DNA of 64,000 bases, from assembly GCA_027487835.1 (NCBI GenBank), contig JAIYCU010000020.1, positions 74,970-138,969 of the forward strand. Reading direction: 5' to 3'. The DNA comes from Bacteroidota bacterium (GTDB lineage: Bacteria; Bacteroidota; Bacteroidia; UKL13-3). Each line of letters starts with the position of its first letter. The stretch's first letter is position 1. The notes below the pieces were generated by a model, which saw nothing but the letters and a program-made list of their open reading frames with translations, did not search any database and was not told where the DNA came from. Below, in pieces: positions 42,962 through 52,806 of this stretch. The translations under genes were made by a program, and so were the position numbers.

Positions 42962-44578
42962 ATGACACCAAAATACATTTTTGTTACCGGCGGGGTAACC
43001 TCTTCATTAGGCAAAGGAATCATTGCCGCCTCACTCGCTAAACTGCTTCAAGCTAGGGGCTACACAGTAACTATTCAAAAACTAGATCCCTATATTAATA
43101 TAGATCCAGGTACACTTAACCCATATGAACATGGCGAGTGCTATGTTACCGAAGATGGCGCCGAAACAGATTTGGACCTTGGCCATTATGAGCGTTTCTT
43201 AAATCATCCAACCTCACAAGCCAATAATGTTACCACTGGTAGAATTTACCAACATGTCATTAACCGCGAACGTGAAGGTGCCTTCCTTGGAAAAACAGTT
43301 CAGGTAATTCCGCACATCACAGATGAAATAAAACGCCGTATTAAGTTATTAGGTGAAACAGGCAAATACGAAATTGTAATTACAGAAATTGGGGGTACCG
43401 TTGGGGATATTGAATCCCTGCCATACATCGAATCGGTGCGTCAATTACTTTGGGAACTAAAAGATGAGGATGCGCTCGTTATTCACCTTACGCTTTTACC
43501 TTATTTAAGTTCAAGTAATGAGTTAAAAACAAAACCTACCCAACATAGTGTGAAACTATTGTTGGAAAGTGGTGTGCAGCCAGATATTTTGGTGTGCAGA
43601 ACTGAACATGCCATTACCAAAGAAATGCGTAAGAAAATCGCATTATTCTGTAATGTAGATTCTAACTCGGTGATCGAAGCCCTCGACGTACCTACTATTT
43701 ATGATGTGCCTTTAATGATGCTGAAAGAAAAGTTAGATAAAACTGTACTTTCAAAATTAAAACTATCTGCCAAGAATGAACCAGACTTAGAAAGTTGGAA
43801 AAACTTCTTAACACGCCATAAAAATCCCAAAAACGAAATTAGAATCGGTCTTATTGGTAAATATGTTGAATTACCAGATGCTTATAAGTCGATTATAGAA
43901 GCTTTTATCCATGCGGGTGCCAGCAATGAAGCACGCGTGCGCGTTCAATACATCCATAGCGAGTTAATTGCTGATGATAATGTAGCTCAAAAGTTGGGCG
44001 AGTTAGATGGAATTTTAGTGGCGCCTGGTTTTGGCGACCGGGGTATTGAAGGGAAAATTACAGCAATTAAATATGCACGCGAGAATAATGTTCCATTTTT
44101 TGGCATTTGTTTAGGCATGCAAATGGCTGTAATTGAATTTGCAAGAAATGTGATTGGCTGGAAAGATGCTCATAGCACAGAAATGAATAGTAAGACCAAA
44201 CATCCTGTGATTGACATGATGTCGGATCAAAAGAATATAACCAAAAAGGGTGGTACCATGCGCCTAGGTTCTTATGTATGTGAGCTTACCAAAAACAGCT
44301 TGGCCTATAAAGCGTATGATAAATCGAAAGTGAATGAACGCCATCGCCACCGTTATGAGTTTAATGCAAAGTTTCAATCAGAGTTTGAATCCCGTGGCAT
44401 GCAAATTACTGGCGTAAATCCAGAAACCAAATTGGCAGAAATTGTAGAGTTAAAAGACCATCCTTATTTTATAGGGGTACAATTTCACCCAGAGTACAAG
44501 AGCACTGTATTAAATCCTCATCCGCTTTTTGTTAGGTTTCTTAAAGCAGCTGTGGTATTTAGCCAGTCCGCTAAATAG
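42962..44578 (+). CDS. pyrG: CTP synthase
   Basis: The 538-residue protein has the synthetase half (KYIFVTGGVTSSLGKGIIAASL, IQKLDPYINIDPGTLNPYEHGECYVTEDGAETDLDLGHYERF) and the glutaminase half with the catalytic cysteine in FFGICLGMQMAVIEFARN and the His-Glu pair in QFHPEYKS. It makes CTP from UTP and glutamine. The open frame extends to 42881 but that segment includes the hairpin and promoter, so ATG 42962 (MTPKYIF) is preferred. Length is normal. Confidence 0.98.
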   Translation: MTPKYIFVTGGVTSSLGKGIIAASLAKLLQARGYTVTIQKLDPYINIDPGTLNPYEHGECYVTEDGAETDLDLGHYERFLNHPTSQANNVTTGRIYQHVINREREGAFLGKTVQVIPHITDEIKRRIKLLGETGKYEIVITEIGGTVGDIESLPYIESVRQLLWELKDEDALVIHLTLLPYLSSSNELKTKPTQHSVKLLLESGVQPDILVCRTEHAITKEMRKKIALFCNVDSNSVIEALDVPTIYDVPLMMLKEKLDKTVLSKLKLSAKNEPDLESWKNFLTRHKNPKNEIRIGLIGKYVELPDAYKSIIEAFIHAGASNEARVRVQYIHSELIADDNVAQKLGELDGILVAPGFGDRGIEGKITAIKYARENNVPFFGICLGMQMAVIEFARNVIGWKDAHSTEMNSKTKHPVIDMMSDQKNITKKGGTMRLGSYVCELTKNSLAYKAYDKSKVNERHRHRYEFNAKFQSEFESRGMQITGVNPETKLAEIVELKDHPYFIGVQFHPEYKSTVLNPHPLFVRFLKAAVVFSQSAK

Positions 44579-44583
44579 GTTTC

Positions 44584-44593
44584 GGTTTGAACC
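44584..44593 (-). repeat. GGTTCAAACC word, copy 13 (intergenic, between pyrG stop and terminator)
   Basis: Exact match in the full form TTTGGTTCAAACCGAAA on the minus strand (44580-44596). It begins two bases after the pyrG stop and is followed by the terminator hairpin 16 bases later. Confidence 0.9.
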
Positions 44594-44604
44594 AAACCTT
44601 TGAT

Positions 44605-44641
44605 AAAAAAAAGAGGCGGCCGAAGGCCGCCTCTTTTTTTT
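44605..44641. terminator. bidirectional terminator between pyrG and DUF2059 gene
   Basis: Stem GAGGCGGCC (44613-44621), loop GAA, GGCCGCCTC (44625-44633), with eight A before and eight T after. It serves both convergent genes. Confidence 0.95.
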
Positions 44642-44656
44642 ATAATAAAATGTTAT

Positions 44657-45100
44657 CTATTGTTCAGAAATTTTCTTGGCAATCTTTTCGCCAATTTTTC
44701 TGCCCCATGTTTCGCCAACTTTCATCGACTCTTGCATAATTGGCCCGGTGCTTTGTGCATACTTCTTACCAACTGGCGTATTGTAGAATTTAGTCATTTC
44801 CTGCAAATCGCTAATCGTTAAGTATTTCTCATAAACAGGTACCAATAATTCTGCTAAGTCTTCAATTGATGATTTTAACATTTCTGTTTCAGCTTCTTTC
44901 CAGAAATTTGCTGGTACATCCTTATAATTGTCTTTAAACATTGTCATCATTTGTTTGATGGCAGATTTGTAAGCCTCATCAGAGCCTGAAGCTGTAAACA
45001 TTTCTAATAAGGCTTTCTTGTAGTCCTCTTTGGATTGTGCAATGCTAGTTTGGATATTTAAAAATAATCCAAAGGCTAAAAGGATAATTAATTTTTTCAT
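44657..45100 (-). CDS. DUF2059 domain protein, secreted
   Basis: About 147 residues from MKKLIILLAFGLFLNIQTSIAQ, a signal peptide; an in-frame ATG at 45121 would put charged residues before it. The mature part (ADLAELLVPVYEKYLTISDLQEMTKFYNTPVGKKYAQSTGPIMQESM) is the DUF2059 helical domain. Function unknown; periplasmic. It lies 29 bases past the pyrG terminator on the other strand. Confidence 0.88.
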   Translation of the reverse strand: MKKLIILLAFGLFLNIQTSIAQSKEDYKKALLEMFTASGSDEAYKSAIKQMMTMFKDNYKDVPANFWKEAETEMLKSSIEDLAELLVPVYEKYLTISDLQEMTKFYNTPVGKKYAQSTGPIMQESMKVGETWGRKIGEKIAKKISEQ

Positions 45101-45168
45101 GATTTTTATATGTAGTTGCATTATCGAAGAATTTTGGCAATTCTCAAAACATATTTATTTGAATTTGC

Positions 45169-45627
45169 TTAAACTCCAAACTGATTCAAATGATGGTCAA
45201 GGTGTTTATAAAACATATTATTCCATTCAGAAGCTTGCAATGCTCCAAATGAATGTGATTCCTTTCCCTCAAAATATTTTTCGCCTAGTTCAACCGTTTT
45301 TGAAATATGCTTTAGCAAGTTCGCTTTTTCGGTTTCAAAATTGCGCTCATCTTTAATGAGAAATGCAGGAGCAGTCTGACTTAGTTTCTTGTAAGGTTTC
45401 TCGTTTACCACGGTTTGTTTTACAAATAATTTTAAAAGCCCCTTTACCAAAAAATTAGGTACAGGATATTTGTTGGTAAATAACATATCATAGGTAACAT
45501 TGCAATGGGCAAGCATTTGGGCAACATTCATAGTTCCCCATACTGGTGCTGTGTTTGGGGTAAGTTTATTAATTCTTTCTGTGAGTTGAGAAGAAACATC
45601 CTGACTAAAATAATTTGGAATAGACAT
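45169..45627 (-). CDS. DUF1569 (DinB-like) protein
   Basis: The 152-residue protein contains WGTMNVAQMLAHCNVTYDML and NNMFYKHLDHHLNQFG, the histidine-bearing ends of the DinB/DUF1569 four-helix fold, which usually binds a metal ion. Role unknown. It is followed by the DUF2059 gene after 68 bases. Confidence 0.85.
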   Translation of the reverse strand: MSIPNYFSQDVSSQLTERINKLTPNTAPVWGTMNVAQMLAHCNVTYDMLFTNKYPVPNFLVKGLLKLFVKQTVVNEKPYKKLSQTAPAFLIKDERNFETEKANLLKHISKTVELGEKYFEGKESHSFGALQASEWNNMFYKHLDHHLNQFGV

Positions 45628-45703
45628 AAGTTTATTTAAGGTTTTTGTGTGAGAGGAGGAATTTAGGTATTCTATTTTAAATTTAAATTAACATAAAATT
45701 ACA

Positions 45704-46534
45704 TTATTGAAAAACTGCTTTAACAGCATAATGATCAGATAATTGAAGTTGATTTGATCGCAAAGGCCTTAAGGTTTGATAGCCTACCTTTTTTAAGCCA
45801 AGATAAAATATAAAATCAATTTGTTTGAACGCACTGGAGTGGGATTTAAAGCCATTAAAGGTTCCCAATCCTAAGCTGTCTTTTTCCATTTGTGAGGCAT
45901 CTAATAATGTTTTACTAAATCTTTGGATAGCTGGCTCGGCAGGTTCACTATTAAAGTCGCCCATTACAATAATTGGAAGACTTCTAATTTTTAAGTGTTG
46001 GTTAATTTTAGTTAGGATAAGATGCGATGATGAATCTCGTGCAATTTTACCCATATGATCGAAATGACTATTATAAACATAAAGGCATCTTCCTGTTTGT
46101 ATAAACTCCAGTTTTGCCCAAGTACAAATTCTATTTAAGGCAGCATCCCAACCCTTTGAAGGTTTTTCTGGCGTTTCTGATAGCCAAAAGGTGCCACTTT
46201 CAATTATTTTATAATGTATAGTATCTACAAAAATAGGGGAGAATTCTCCTCCTTGTTTCCCATCATCTCGGCCCACTCCTAATACGCAATAATTAGATAA
46301 TTGGGAAGATAAAAATTGTAATTGATTAAGCAATACTTCTTGAAAGCCAATTATTTGCGGGCTTTCTTTTTGTAAGAAATCAACCATTTCAAATTTCCTG
46401 TTTTCCCAATAATTTAAACTATCAGAAGCAGTGCTATACCTTATATTATAGCTTATCACTTCAAGGTTTTGCGCCTTATTTGGTTCAAACCAAAAACAAA
46501 GAGAAAATAAAAGGATAAGTTTTGCAGTTTTCAT
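45704..46534 (-). CDS. endonuclease/exonuclease/phosphatase family protein, exported
   Basis: The 276-residue protein has a signal peptide (MKTAKLILLFSLCFWF) and the EEP fold: SYNIRYSTA, IIGFQEVLLNQL, YNSHFDHMG, IVMGDFNSEP and SDHYAVKAVF. The metal and catalytic Asp, Glu, Asn and His are in place. It may be a phosphatase or nuclease outside the cytoplasm. It is divergent from yidC. Confidence 0.92.
   Translation of the reverse strand: MKTAKLILLFSLCFWFEPNKAQNLEVISYNIRYSTASDSLNYWENRKFEMVDFLQKESPQIIGFQEVLLNQLQFLSSQLSNYCVLGVGRDDGKQGGEFSPIFVDTIHYKIIESGTFWLSETPEKPSKGWDAALNRICTWAKLEFIQTGRCLYVYNSHFDHMGKIARDSSSHLILTKINQHLKIRSLPIIVMGDFNSEPAEPAIQRFSKTLLDASQMEKDSLGLGTFNGFKSHSSAFKQIDFIFYLGLKKVGYQTLRPLRSNQLQLSDHYAVKAVFQ
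46482..46491 (+). repeat. GGTTCAAACC word, copy 14 (EEP gene, antisense)
   Basis: Exact match in TTTGGTTCAAACCAAAA, opposite the gene; the sense strand encodes Trp-Phe-Glu-Pro at the end of the signal peptide. Confidence 0.9.
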
Positions 46535-46577
46535 TTGCCCGAAATATACTATTTTCGCCGCTCACTTTAGAAAAAGA

Positions 46578-48401
46578 ATGGATAGAAATTCCCTCATAGG
46601 ATTAACGCTAATTTTCTTGATCCTCATTGGTTTTGCATACATAAACCAACCCTCACAAGCAGAAATGGATGCCTCAAAACGCCAACAGGATTCCTTAGCA
46701 TTGGTGCGTTTTAAAAATGATAGCCTTATTTTGGCTACTCAAACCCAACAAGTTAAAACCCAAAATGCAACAGTTTCTGCAATAGACACCAATGCCATTG
46801 CAAATTCATTTGGTACTTTTGCCAGTTATGCGAGTGGCACAGACCAATTGTTTCACCTAGAAAATGACCAACTTAAAATTGGTATTTTGAATAAAGGTGG
46901 ACGAATTGCTTATGTTCAATTAAAACAATATAAACGAGCCGACGGTTCGCCTCTTGTATTAACAGATGTAAAAGAAAGTGAATTTAGCTATGGTTTTGCC
47001 ACCAAAGATGCCAAGGCAATTTCTACAAAAGATCTTTATTTTACGCCTGTAATTTCTGCCGACGGGAAAAAGTTAAGCATGCAAGTTAAACTATCAGAGA
47101 ACCAAATGATAGAACATGTTTATGCTTTAAACGATAACCAAAACATGGTAGATCTTTCTATCAACTTAATTGGTATGAATGAAGTGATTGCAAGCAATAG
47201 TAATTACTTAGATTTAACATGGCGCCATAATGTGTTACAACAAGAAAAAACACATGATGCAGAAGAAAAAACCTCAACTGTTTATTACAGATATGCCAAT
47301 GATGAACCAGATTATCTTAATGAAACCAAAGATGGTAAAGAAGAGCTTAAAACAGCTGTTAATTGGATTAGCTATAAGCAACAATATTTTAACAGTTCTC
47401 TAATTGCACCACAAAACTTTGAAAACGCAGTAGTTGAAAGCAAATTAGATGAGCGCAAGAAGTATGTAAAAATCCTTAGTTCAAGCATTGGATTAGCTTA
47501 TAACCATGAGCCTAAAACTACCTTCCCAATGCAGTTTTATTTTGGGCCAAATTCTTATAAGGCACTTAAAAACTTAAATGTTGAGCTAGAAAATATTGTT
47601 CCAATGGGCTGGGGAATTTTTGGCTGGGTAAACAAAGCACTCACCGTTAATGTGTTTTACTTTTTAGGTCAGTATATTACCAATTTTGGTCTTATTATTT
47701 TATTGCTAACTGTAATTGTAAAAACTATCTTATTTCCATTGGTATATCGCTCTTATATGAGCTCTGCAAAGATGCGCGTATTAAAGCCTGAAATTGATGA
47801 GATAAAAGTGAAATACGGCAATGATATGGCCAAGCAACAGCAAGAAAATATGAAAATTTATCGCAAGGCTGGCGTAAATCCATTGGGCGGATGCGTGCCT
47901 GTATTGCTTCAAATGCCAATCTTAATTGCGATGTTCCAATTTTTCCCGAGTGCTTTTGATTTGCGTCAGAAAGCATTTTTATGGAGTGAGGATTTAAGTA
48001 GTTATGATAGTATTTTTAACCTTGGCTTTAGCATTCCTTTTTATGGTGACCATGTGAGTTTATTTACCATTCTCATGACAGTTTCTACAATTATTTATAC
48101 CATTTACAATAACCAAATGACTGGGGTAACTGGGCAAATGAAAATTATAAGTTATATCATGCCAATTGCTTTCCTCGGTTTCTTTAATAATTATGCAAGT
48201 GGCTTAACTTATTATTATTTCTTATCTAACTTGTTTACCATTGGCCAGCAATTGTTAATTCGTGCTTTTGTGGATGAAAAAGCATTGCATGCCCAAATTC
48301 AGGAAAATAAAAAGAAACCTATAACCAAAAGTAAATTCCAGCAAAAATTAGAGGATATGGCACGCAAGCGTGGATATGATCCAGATAAACTTGGGAAGTA
48401 A
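46578..48401 (+). CDS. yidC: membrane protein insertase YidC
   Basis: The 607-residue protein has an N-terminal membrane helix (SLIGLTLIFLILIGFAYI), a large periplasmic domain (about 60-350), and the conserved insertase core with GLIILLLTVIVKTILFPLVYRSYMSSAKMR, KAGVNPLGGCVPVLLQMPILIAMFQFFPSAFDLR and the later helices (TVSTIIYTIYN, IMPIAFLGFFNNYASGLTYYYFLSN). It inserts proteins into the inner membrane, alone or with SecYEG. The C-terminus is basic. A terminator follows. Confidence 0.97.
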   Translation: MDRNSLIGLTLIFLILIGFAYINQPSQAEMDASKRQQDSLALVRFKNDSLILATQTQQVKTQNATVSAIDTNAIANSFGTFASYASGTDQLFHLENDQLKIGILNKGGRIAYVQLKQYKRADGSPLVLTDVKESEFSYGFATKDAKAISTKDLYFTPVISADGKKLSMQVKLSENQMIEHVYALNDNQNMVDLSINLIGMNEVIASNSNYLDLTWRHNVLQQEKTHDAEEKTSTVYYRYANDEPDYLNETKDGKEELKTAVNWISYKQQYFNSSLIAPQNFENAVVESKLDERKKYVKILSSSIGLAYNHEPKTTFPMQFYFGPNSYKALKNLNVELENIVPMGWGIFGWVNKALTVNVFYFLGQYITNFGLIILLLTVIVKTILFPLVYRSYMSSAKMRVLKPEIDEIKVKYGNDMAKQQQENMKIYRKAGVNPLGGCVPVLLQMPILIAMFQFFPSAFDLRQKAFLWSEDLSSYDSIFNLGFSIPFYGDHVSLFTILMTVSTIIYTIYNNQMTGVTGQMKIISYIMPIAFLGFFNNYASGLTYYYFLSNLFTIGQQLLIRAFVDEKALHAQIQENKKKPITKSKFQQKLEDMARKRGYDPDKLGK

Positions 48402-48419
48402 AAACTAACCCAAAAAAGA

Positions 48420-48453
48420 AACCCGGTTGATAGCTAATCAACCGGGTTTTTTT
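48420..48453 (+). terminator. yidC terminator
   Basis: Twelve-bp arms (48420-48431, 48437-48448; AACCCGGTTGAT and its complement) around AGCTA, with a T tract running on to about 48454. Confidence 0.95.
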
Positions 48454-48578
48454 TGTATCCAAGTAAAATGAAAATAATACTTTCTAATTGGCAGAAACTT
48501 TGCCAAACTTTTTTTCATCTTGCTTTAATATGTGCTATCAAATGATTATCAGTGAAAAAAAAACTTTATTGTGGTTTA

Positions 48579-48588
48579 GGTTCAAACC
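48579..48588 (+). repeat. GGTTCAAACC word, copy 15 (intergenic, after yidC terminator)
   Basis: Exact match followed by GAAACC. It lies about 125 bases past the yidC terminator and 65 before the end of the flavin reductase gene. Confidence 0.9.
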
Positions 48589-48653
48589 GAAACCTTGATT
48601 GTGTATATAATAATGGAATTATTTCGGGCAAAAAGGACAGCTATTTTAGACAC

Positions 48654-49559
48654 TTATTCACTCAGTAGAACTTTCCATGCGTCTTGCGCCTTGCCTTCTT
48701 CTAATAGTTGATGGGCCAAACGCTGCAATAATTCTCTTTTTTCTATTTTAGAAATGTCTTGGGCTACAATATTCCCCAACTCTTTATGCATTCGTTGAAA
48801 AATAGCTATTGAATCCACATCTGGTAATTGCTCACAATTTGCCAATTGGCCTAGGTTATTTCCACTTAAGACTTTACTAAGTTTTATGTGCTCGGGTAAA
48901 TGATTGAAACCAATGCCTAAATTTTTGGCAGGTTTAGGCACTTCAAACAAAGCTGCGCCACTTGCTCTCACATACCAATCGCTGCCCAAACGACCCACTA
49001 AATCTAATTGGTGCTGGTTTATTTGGCCATCTGCAGTTAAAACATCTGGAGAAATATGCATACAAACCATCTCTGCAATAATCAAGTTACCTGCACCGCC
49101 TTCAGTTCCTGTCTCTTGAATATCTACAATTTTGCATTCAATTTGTACCGGACTTTCCTTTACACGAAATGGTTTTACATGCAATGAGGGTAACATGGTA
49201 AATCCAGCTTTTTCAAATTCGTTAATCCCTTTCGGATACTCACAACTTGCCAAACTCATTTGTTGTACCATTGCATAATTTACCACATTAATGACCACTT
49301 CTTTAGTGGAATATGCATTTTCTAAGGTATGTTTTATGGTATTATCCCGCACTCTTCTAGCAGGAGAAAAGATAAAGCGGGTGGGGTTTGAACCAAAAAT
49401 ATTGAAAAAACTAAATGGACTCAAATTAGGATTGCCATCTGCATCAATGGTACTTGCAAAACAAATTGGCCTGGGGGCAATAGCAGTTAATAAGGTATTA
49501 TGAAACGCTGCCAGTGGCATGTCTTTTGGGCCTATTGTTTTCATTTTAAGGTTCATCAT
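48654..49559 (-). CDS. flavin reductase family (FMN-binding split barrel) protein
   Basis: The 301-residue protein has AIAPRPICFASTIDADGNPNLSPFSFFNIFGSNPTRFIFSP, typical of the flavin reductase-like split barrel (FMN-binding), over its first ~210 residues. The last ~90 residues are an extra helical region. It could reduce flavins or bind FMN in another oxidoreduction; the substrate is unknown. The start is 49559; MKTIGPK five codons in (49544) is also possible. It follows tyrS by one base, so it is probably cotranscribed. Confidence 0.85.
   Translation of the reverse strand: MMNLKMKTIGPKDMPLAAFHNTLLTAIAPRPICFASTIDADGNPNLSPFSFFNIFGSNPTRFIFSPARRVRDNTIKHTLENAYSTKEVVINVVNYAMVQQMSLASCEYPKGINEFEKAGFTMLPSLHVKPFRVKESPVQIECKIVDIQETGTEGGAGNLIIAEMVCMHISPDVLTADGQINQHQLDLVGRLGSDWYVRASGAALFEVPKPAKNLGIGFNHLPEHIKLSKVLSGNNLGQLANCEQLPDVDSIAIFQRMHKELGNIVAQDISKIEKRELLQRLAHQLLEEGKAQDAWKVLLSE
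49385..49394 (-). repeat. GGTTCAAACC word, copy 16 (flavin reductase gene, GSNP frame)
   Basis: Exact match followed by CC, on the sense strand, encoding Gly-Ser-Asn-Pro. It is the only copy in that frame. Confidence 0.9.
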
Positions 49560-49560
49560 A

Positions 49561-50847
49561 TTATAAGAAGCTAATTAAAAAATAGTTTTTCTTTCCTTTT
49601 TGAACCAAAAGGTATTTTTGGTTTATTAGATGCGCTTCTGTTACCATCAAATTTTGATCTTCTATTTTATTTTTGTTTAAGGCCACGCCACCACCTTGAA
49701 GCATTTTGCGTGCCTCACTTTTGGAAGGAAATACAGTTGTTTTTTCTGCTAACAAATCAATAATTGTTAATCCAATTGCTAGTTCACTTTTTGTAAGTTG
49801 AAAGCTAGGAACGCCATCAAAAATTTCTAAAAAGGTAGATTCATCTAGTTGGGCCAAGGTTTCAGAAGTTCCTTGTCCGAATAATATTGCAGATGCTTCA
49901 ATTGCTTGCGCATGGGCCTCGGCAGAATGTACACGAGTGGTAATGTCTTGCGCCAATGCCTTTTGTAAAATACGAGTATGTGGCTCTAATGCATGCGCCG
50001 CCTCTATACTTTCGATGGTTTCTTTGTTTAATAAAGTGAAAATTCGTATCCATGAAGCAGCATCTGCGTCACTGGCATTGAGCCAAAATTGATAAAATTT
50101 ATATGGAGAAGTACGCATTGGGTCGAGCCAAATTGCGCCACTTTCGGTCTTGCCAAATTTAGTACCATCACTTTTTTTAATTAAATTGGTAGTTAAAGCA
50201 AAGGCTGTTCCTTGTCCCTTTCTTCTGATAAGTTCTGTGCCTGTTACAATATTGCCCCATTGGTCTGAGCCGCCCATTTGAACTTGACATTTTTCATTTT
50301 TCCATAAATGAAAAAAATCATAACCCTGAACTAATTGATAGGTAAATTCTGTAAAACTCATCCCTGTCTCACCTTCCAATCTCATTTTTACAGAATCTTT
50401 AGACATCATGTAGTTTATCGTTAAGTGCTTGCCTACGTCTCTAATAAAATCTAGGAAGCTAATATTTTTGAACCAATCATAGTTATTTACCAATTTGGCA
50501 CCTTTATCGGTGTCGTCAAAATCTAAAAACTTTCTTAATTGTGTTTCTAAACATTTCACATTATGAAACAAAATATCTTCAGATAAAAGATTTCTTTCAG
50601 CAGATTTTCCAGATGGGTCGCCTACCATTCCAGTTGCACCACCCACTAAGGCAATGGGGCGGTGTCCTGCTTTTTGATAATGGATAAGCGTCATAATTTG
50701 AACCAAGTGACCAACGTGTAAACTATCAGCAGTGGGATCAAACCCAATATAACCGTTGGTAATTTCTTTATTTAATTGTTCCTCGGTTCCCGGCATCATG
50801 TCGTGCAACATGCCTCTCCATTTTAACTCTTCTACAAAATTGCTCAT
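49561..50847 (-). CDS. tyrS: tyrosyl-tRNA synthetase
   Basis: About 428 residues from [20 protein letters not shown] (50847); an upstream in-frame ATG at 50889 gives an unlikely leader. The HIGH motif is HVGHLVQI, the KMSKS motif is KFGKT, with GYDFFHL and the [13 protein letters not shown] block between; a C-terminal S4-type RNA-binding domain ends it ([16 protein letters not shown]). It charges tRNA-Tyr. It is divergent from the PAS-domain gene. Confidence 0.97.
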   Translation of the reverse strand: MSNFVEELKWRGMLHDMMPGTEEQLNKEITNGYIGFDPTADSLHVGHLVQIMTLIHYQKAGHRPIALVGGATGMVGDPSGKSAERNLLSEDILFHNVKCLETQLRKFLDFDDTDKGAKLVNNYDWFKNISFLDFIRDVGKHLTINYMMSKDSVKMRLEGETGMSFTEFTYQLVQGYDFFHLWKNEKCQVQMGGSDQWGNIVTGTELIRRKGQGTAFALTTNLIKKSDGTKFGKTESGAIWLDPMRTSPYKFYQFWLNASDADAASWIRIFTLLNKETIESIEAAHALEPHTRILQKALAQDITTRVHSAEAHAQAIEASAILFGQGTSETLAQLDESTFLEIFDGVPSFQLTKSELAIGLTIIDLLAEKTTVFPSKSEARKMLQGGGVALNKNKIEDQNLMVTEAHLINQKYLLVQKGKKNYFLISFL

Positions 50848-51077
50848 GCTGCGAAAATAGCAGTAATAATAAAGATTGCAAAGCGCCAAGCAAATGGAAA
50901 TGAAGGTAGAATTTTATGATATTTTAAAGGAAGATAAATGGTATTTTAGAACTAATAATTCATTAGTTTACAAACTAATGACTCAAAATAATTAAAGATA
51001 CCCATTTTTGGGTATTTTTAATTAACTTTTCAATAATACCTTTACATTTCTGTATGGGCAACTAAACGTTAAATCTT

Positions 51078-52754
51078 ATGCTTAATCTATTTCATAGTGA
51101 TATCAGTGATGAGAATTATAAAAGCAAATTAGAAACTTATTCTAAGGACGAGCTTTTAGCGTTTATCATTCAAATTAGGAAATTCAATACAGTAAAGGAT
51201 TTCCAAAATAATTACCAAAACGAATTACATGAATTATTTGTAGAAATATTAGATACTTTTATAGATGTAAAATTAGAGGATGCTGACCATGAGTTAAATA
51301 CCTCACTAAAAAAATTAGGAAACTTTTTTGGGGCAGCGAGAATTTTTATTTTTGACATTTCACCCGCTACGGGATTTGCTTCTATTTCATTTGAATGGTG
51401 CGCGGATGGCACTAAAAGTCAAATTAGTTTTTTAAAAAACGTACCATGTAGAAATTTTCCAGATTGGTATGCTGCCCATAAAAAGGGAGAGATTTACTAT
51501 GTTCCTGAAATCAATGCCTTAGAAGATAGCAACCCAATTAAAAAAGGTTTTTCGAAAGAAGGTATTAATGGGTTATTTTCAGTTCCTTTAATGAATGATG
51601 GCGAACTTGTAGGGTTTGTTGGTGTTGATTTTACAAGGCAGTTTAACCCAGACCCTTTGGTGCAAGAAAAATTGCTATCTGCTTTTGGAAAAATGTTGGT
51701 TAACTTAAAAAACAGAATTTATGCAATCTCCGAGATTAAAGGCAGAGAGCACTTTTTGTCAGACCTTATCGAGAATTCAGGTTCAGTAACCTATCTTAAA
51801 AAATTAGATGGCACTTATGTTAGAGTAAATAAAACTTGGGAAGAGGCAACAGGACTTCTAAAGGAAGATGTTATTGGCAAAACAGACTTTGATTTATTTG
51901 AAACAGAAATTGCAAATCAATTTAGGAATAATGATTTATTGGTTATGCAAGGCAATCAAAAAATAACCAAAGAAGAGGTTTTGATTTCTGGGAATCAACA
52001 AAAACATTTTATTAGTGTTAAGTTTCCTTCTTATGATTCTAAAGGCTTGGTAAATGGTTTGACTGGAATAAGTACAGAAATTACTGAACTTAAAAGGGCT
52101 GAATCATTCTTACGTGAACAAGAAGCGCAACTCAATGCTATATTAAATAGTTCATTGGAAAGTATTTGGGCTATCAATAAAGATTTTGAAATTACCTTTG
52201 CAAATGATATTGTTTTTGAAGACTTTTTAAGGGCTTTTGGTAAAGAACTTACAAAAGGTTCTAATATAATAGATTTACTACCTGAACCTTTTCAAGATTA
52301 TTGGAAGGAAAAATATAACAAAGTTTTATCAGGTACAATATTAGATTTCAATGAAAAAGTTATGGCCGAATCTGAGGTGTTTTATCTCAATATTCGAATG
52401 TTTCCTGTAATTGCGGATGAAGAGGTTTTAGGAGTAGCTGCATTTAGCAGGAATCTTACCAAACAAATTCTTGCTATTGAACAACGTGATGCACATTTTG
52501 ATACAATTGAAAAGCAAAATCAAATATTAAGAGAAATTGCTTGGATGCAATCTCATATGGTTAGGGCTCCTTTAGCTCGTATCATGGGCCTAATTAATCT
52601 TCACAACGACAAAGACGGAGATGATTCTTTTTTTAGCAATGAGCAAATTCTTGAAACCATACAGGTTTCTGCTAAAGAATTGGATGAAATTATTCGGTCG
52701 ATTTCAGAAAAAACCTATTTATCTGATCAACTTGGTGGGGAAGCAACCCAATAA
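51078..52754 (+). CDS. GAF-PAS-PAS signalling protein with DHp-like end but no ATPase domain
   Basis: The 558-residue protein starts with a helical segment, then a GAF-like domain (about 60-215, with EWCADG and GINGLFSVPLMNDGELVGFVGVDF), two PAS domains (about 220-345 and 350-465, NSGSVTYLKKLDGTYVRVNKTWEEATG and NSSLESIWAINKDFEITFAND) and a DHp-like helix pair (IAWMQSHMVRAPLARIMGLI, about residues 490-540). The kinase ATP-binding domain (HATPase_c) is absent, since the gene ends shortly after. It may act as a dimerisation partner or adaptor for another kinase. No response regulator is next to it. Confidence 0.85.
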   Translation: MLNLFHSDISDENYKSKLETYSKDELLAFIIQIRKFNTVKDFQNNYQNELHELFVEILDTFIDVKLEDADHELNTSLKKLGNFFGAARIFIFDISPATGFASISFEWCADGTKSQISFLKNVPCRNFPDWYAAHKKGEIYYVPEINALEDSNPIKKGFSKEGINGLFSVPLMNDGELVGFVGVDFTRQFNPDPLVQEKLLSAFGKMLVNLKNRIYAISEIKGREHFLSDLIENSGSVTYLKKLDGTYVRVNKTWEEATGLLKEDVIGKTDFDLFETEIANQFRNNDLLVMQGNQKITKEEVLISGNQQKHFISVKFPSYDSKGLVNGLTGISTEITELKRAESFLREQEAQLNAILNSSLESIWAINKDFEITFANDIVFEDFLRAFGKELTKGSNIIDLLPEPFQDYWKEKYNKVLSGTILDFNEKVMAESEVFYLNIRMFPVIADEEVLGVAAFSRNLTKQILAIEQRDAHFDTIEKQNQILREIAWMQSHMVRAPLARIMGLINLHNDKDGDDSFFSNEQILETIQVSAKELDEIIRSISEKTYLSDQLGGEATQ

Positions 52755-52806
52755 AAATAAAATCTACTAAAATTGAGATTTGAGTTTTTTATGCTACTCT
52801 AGAGTG

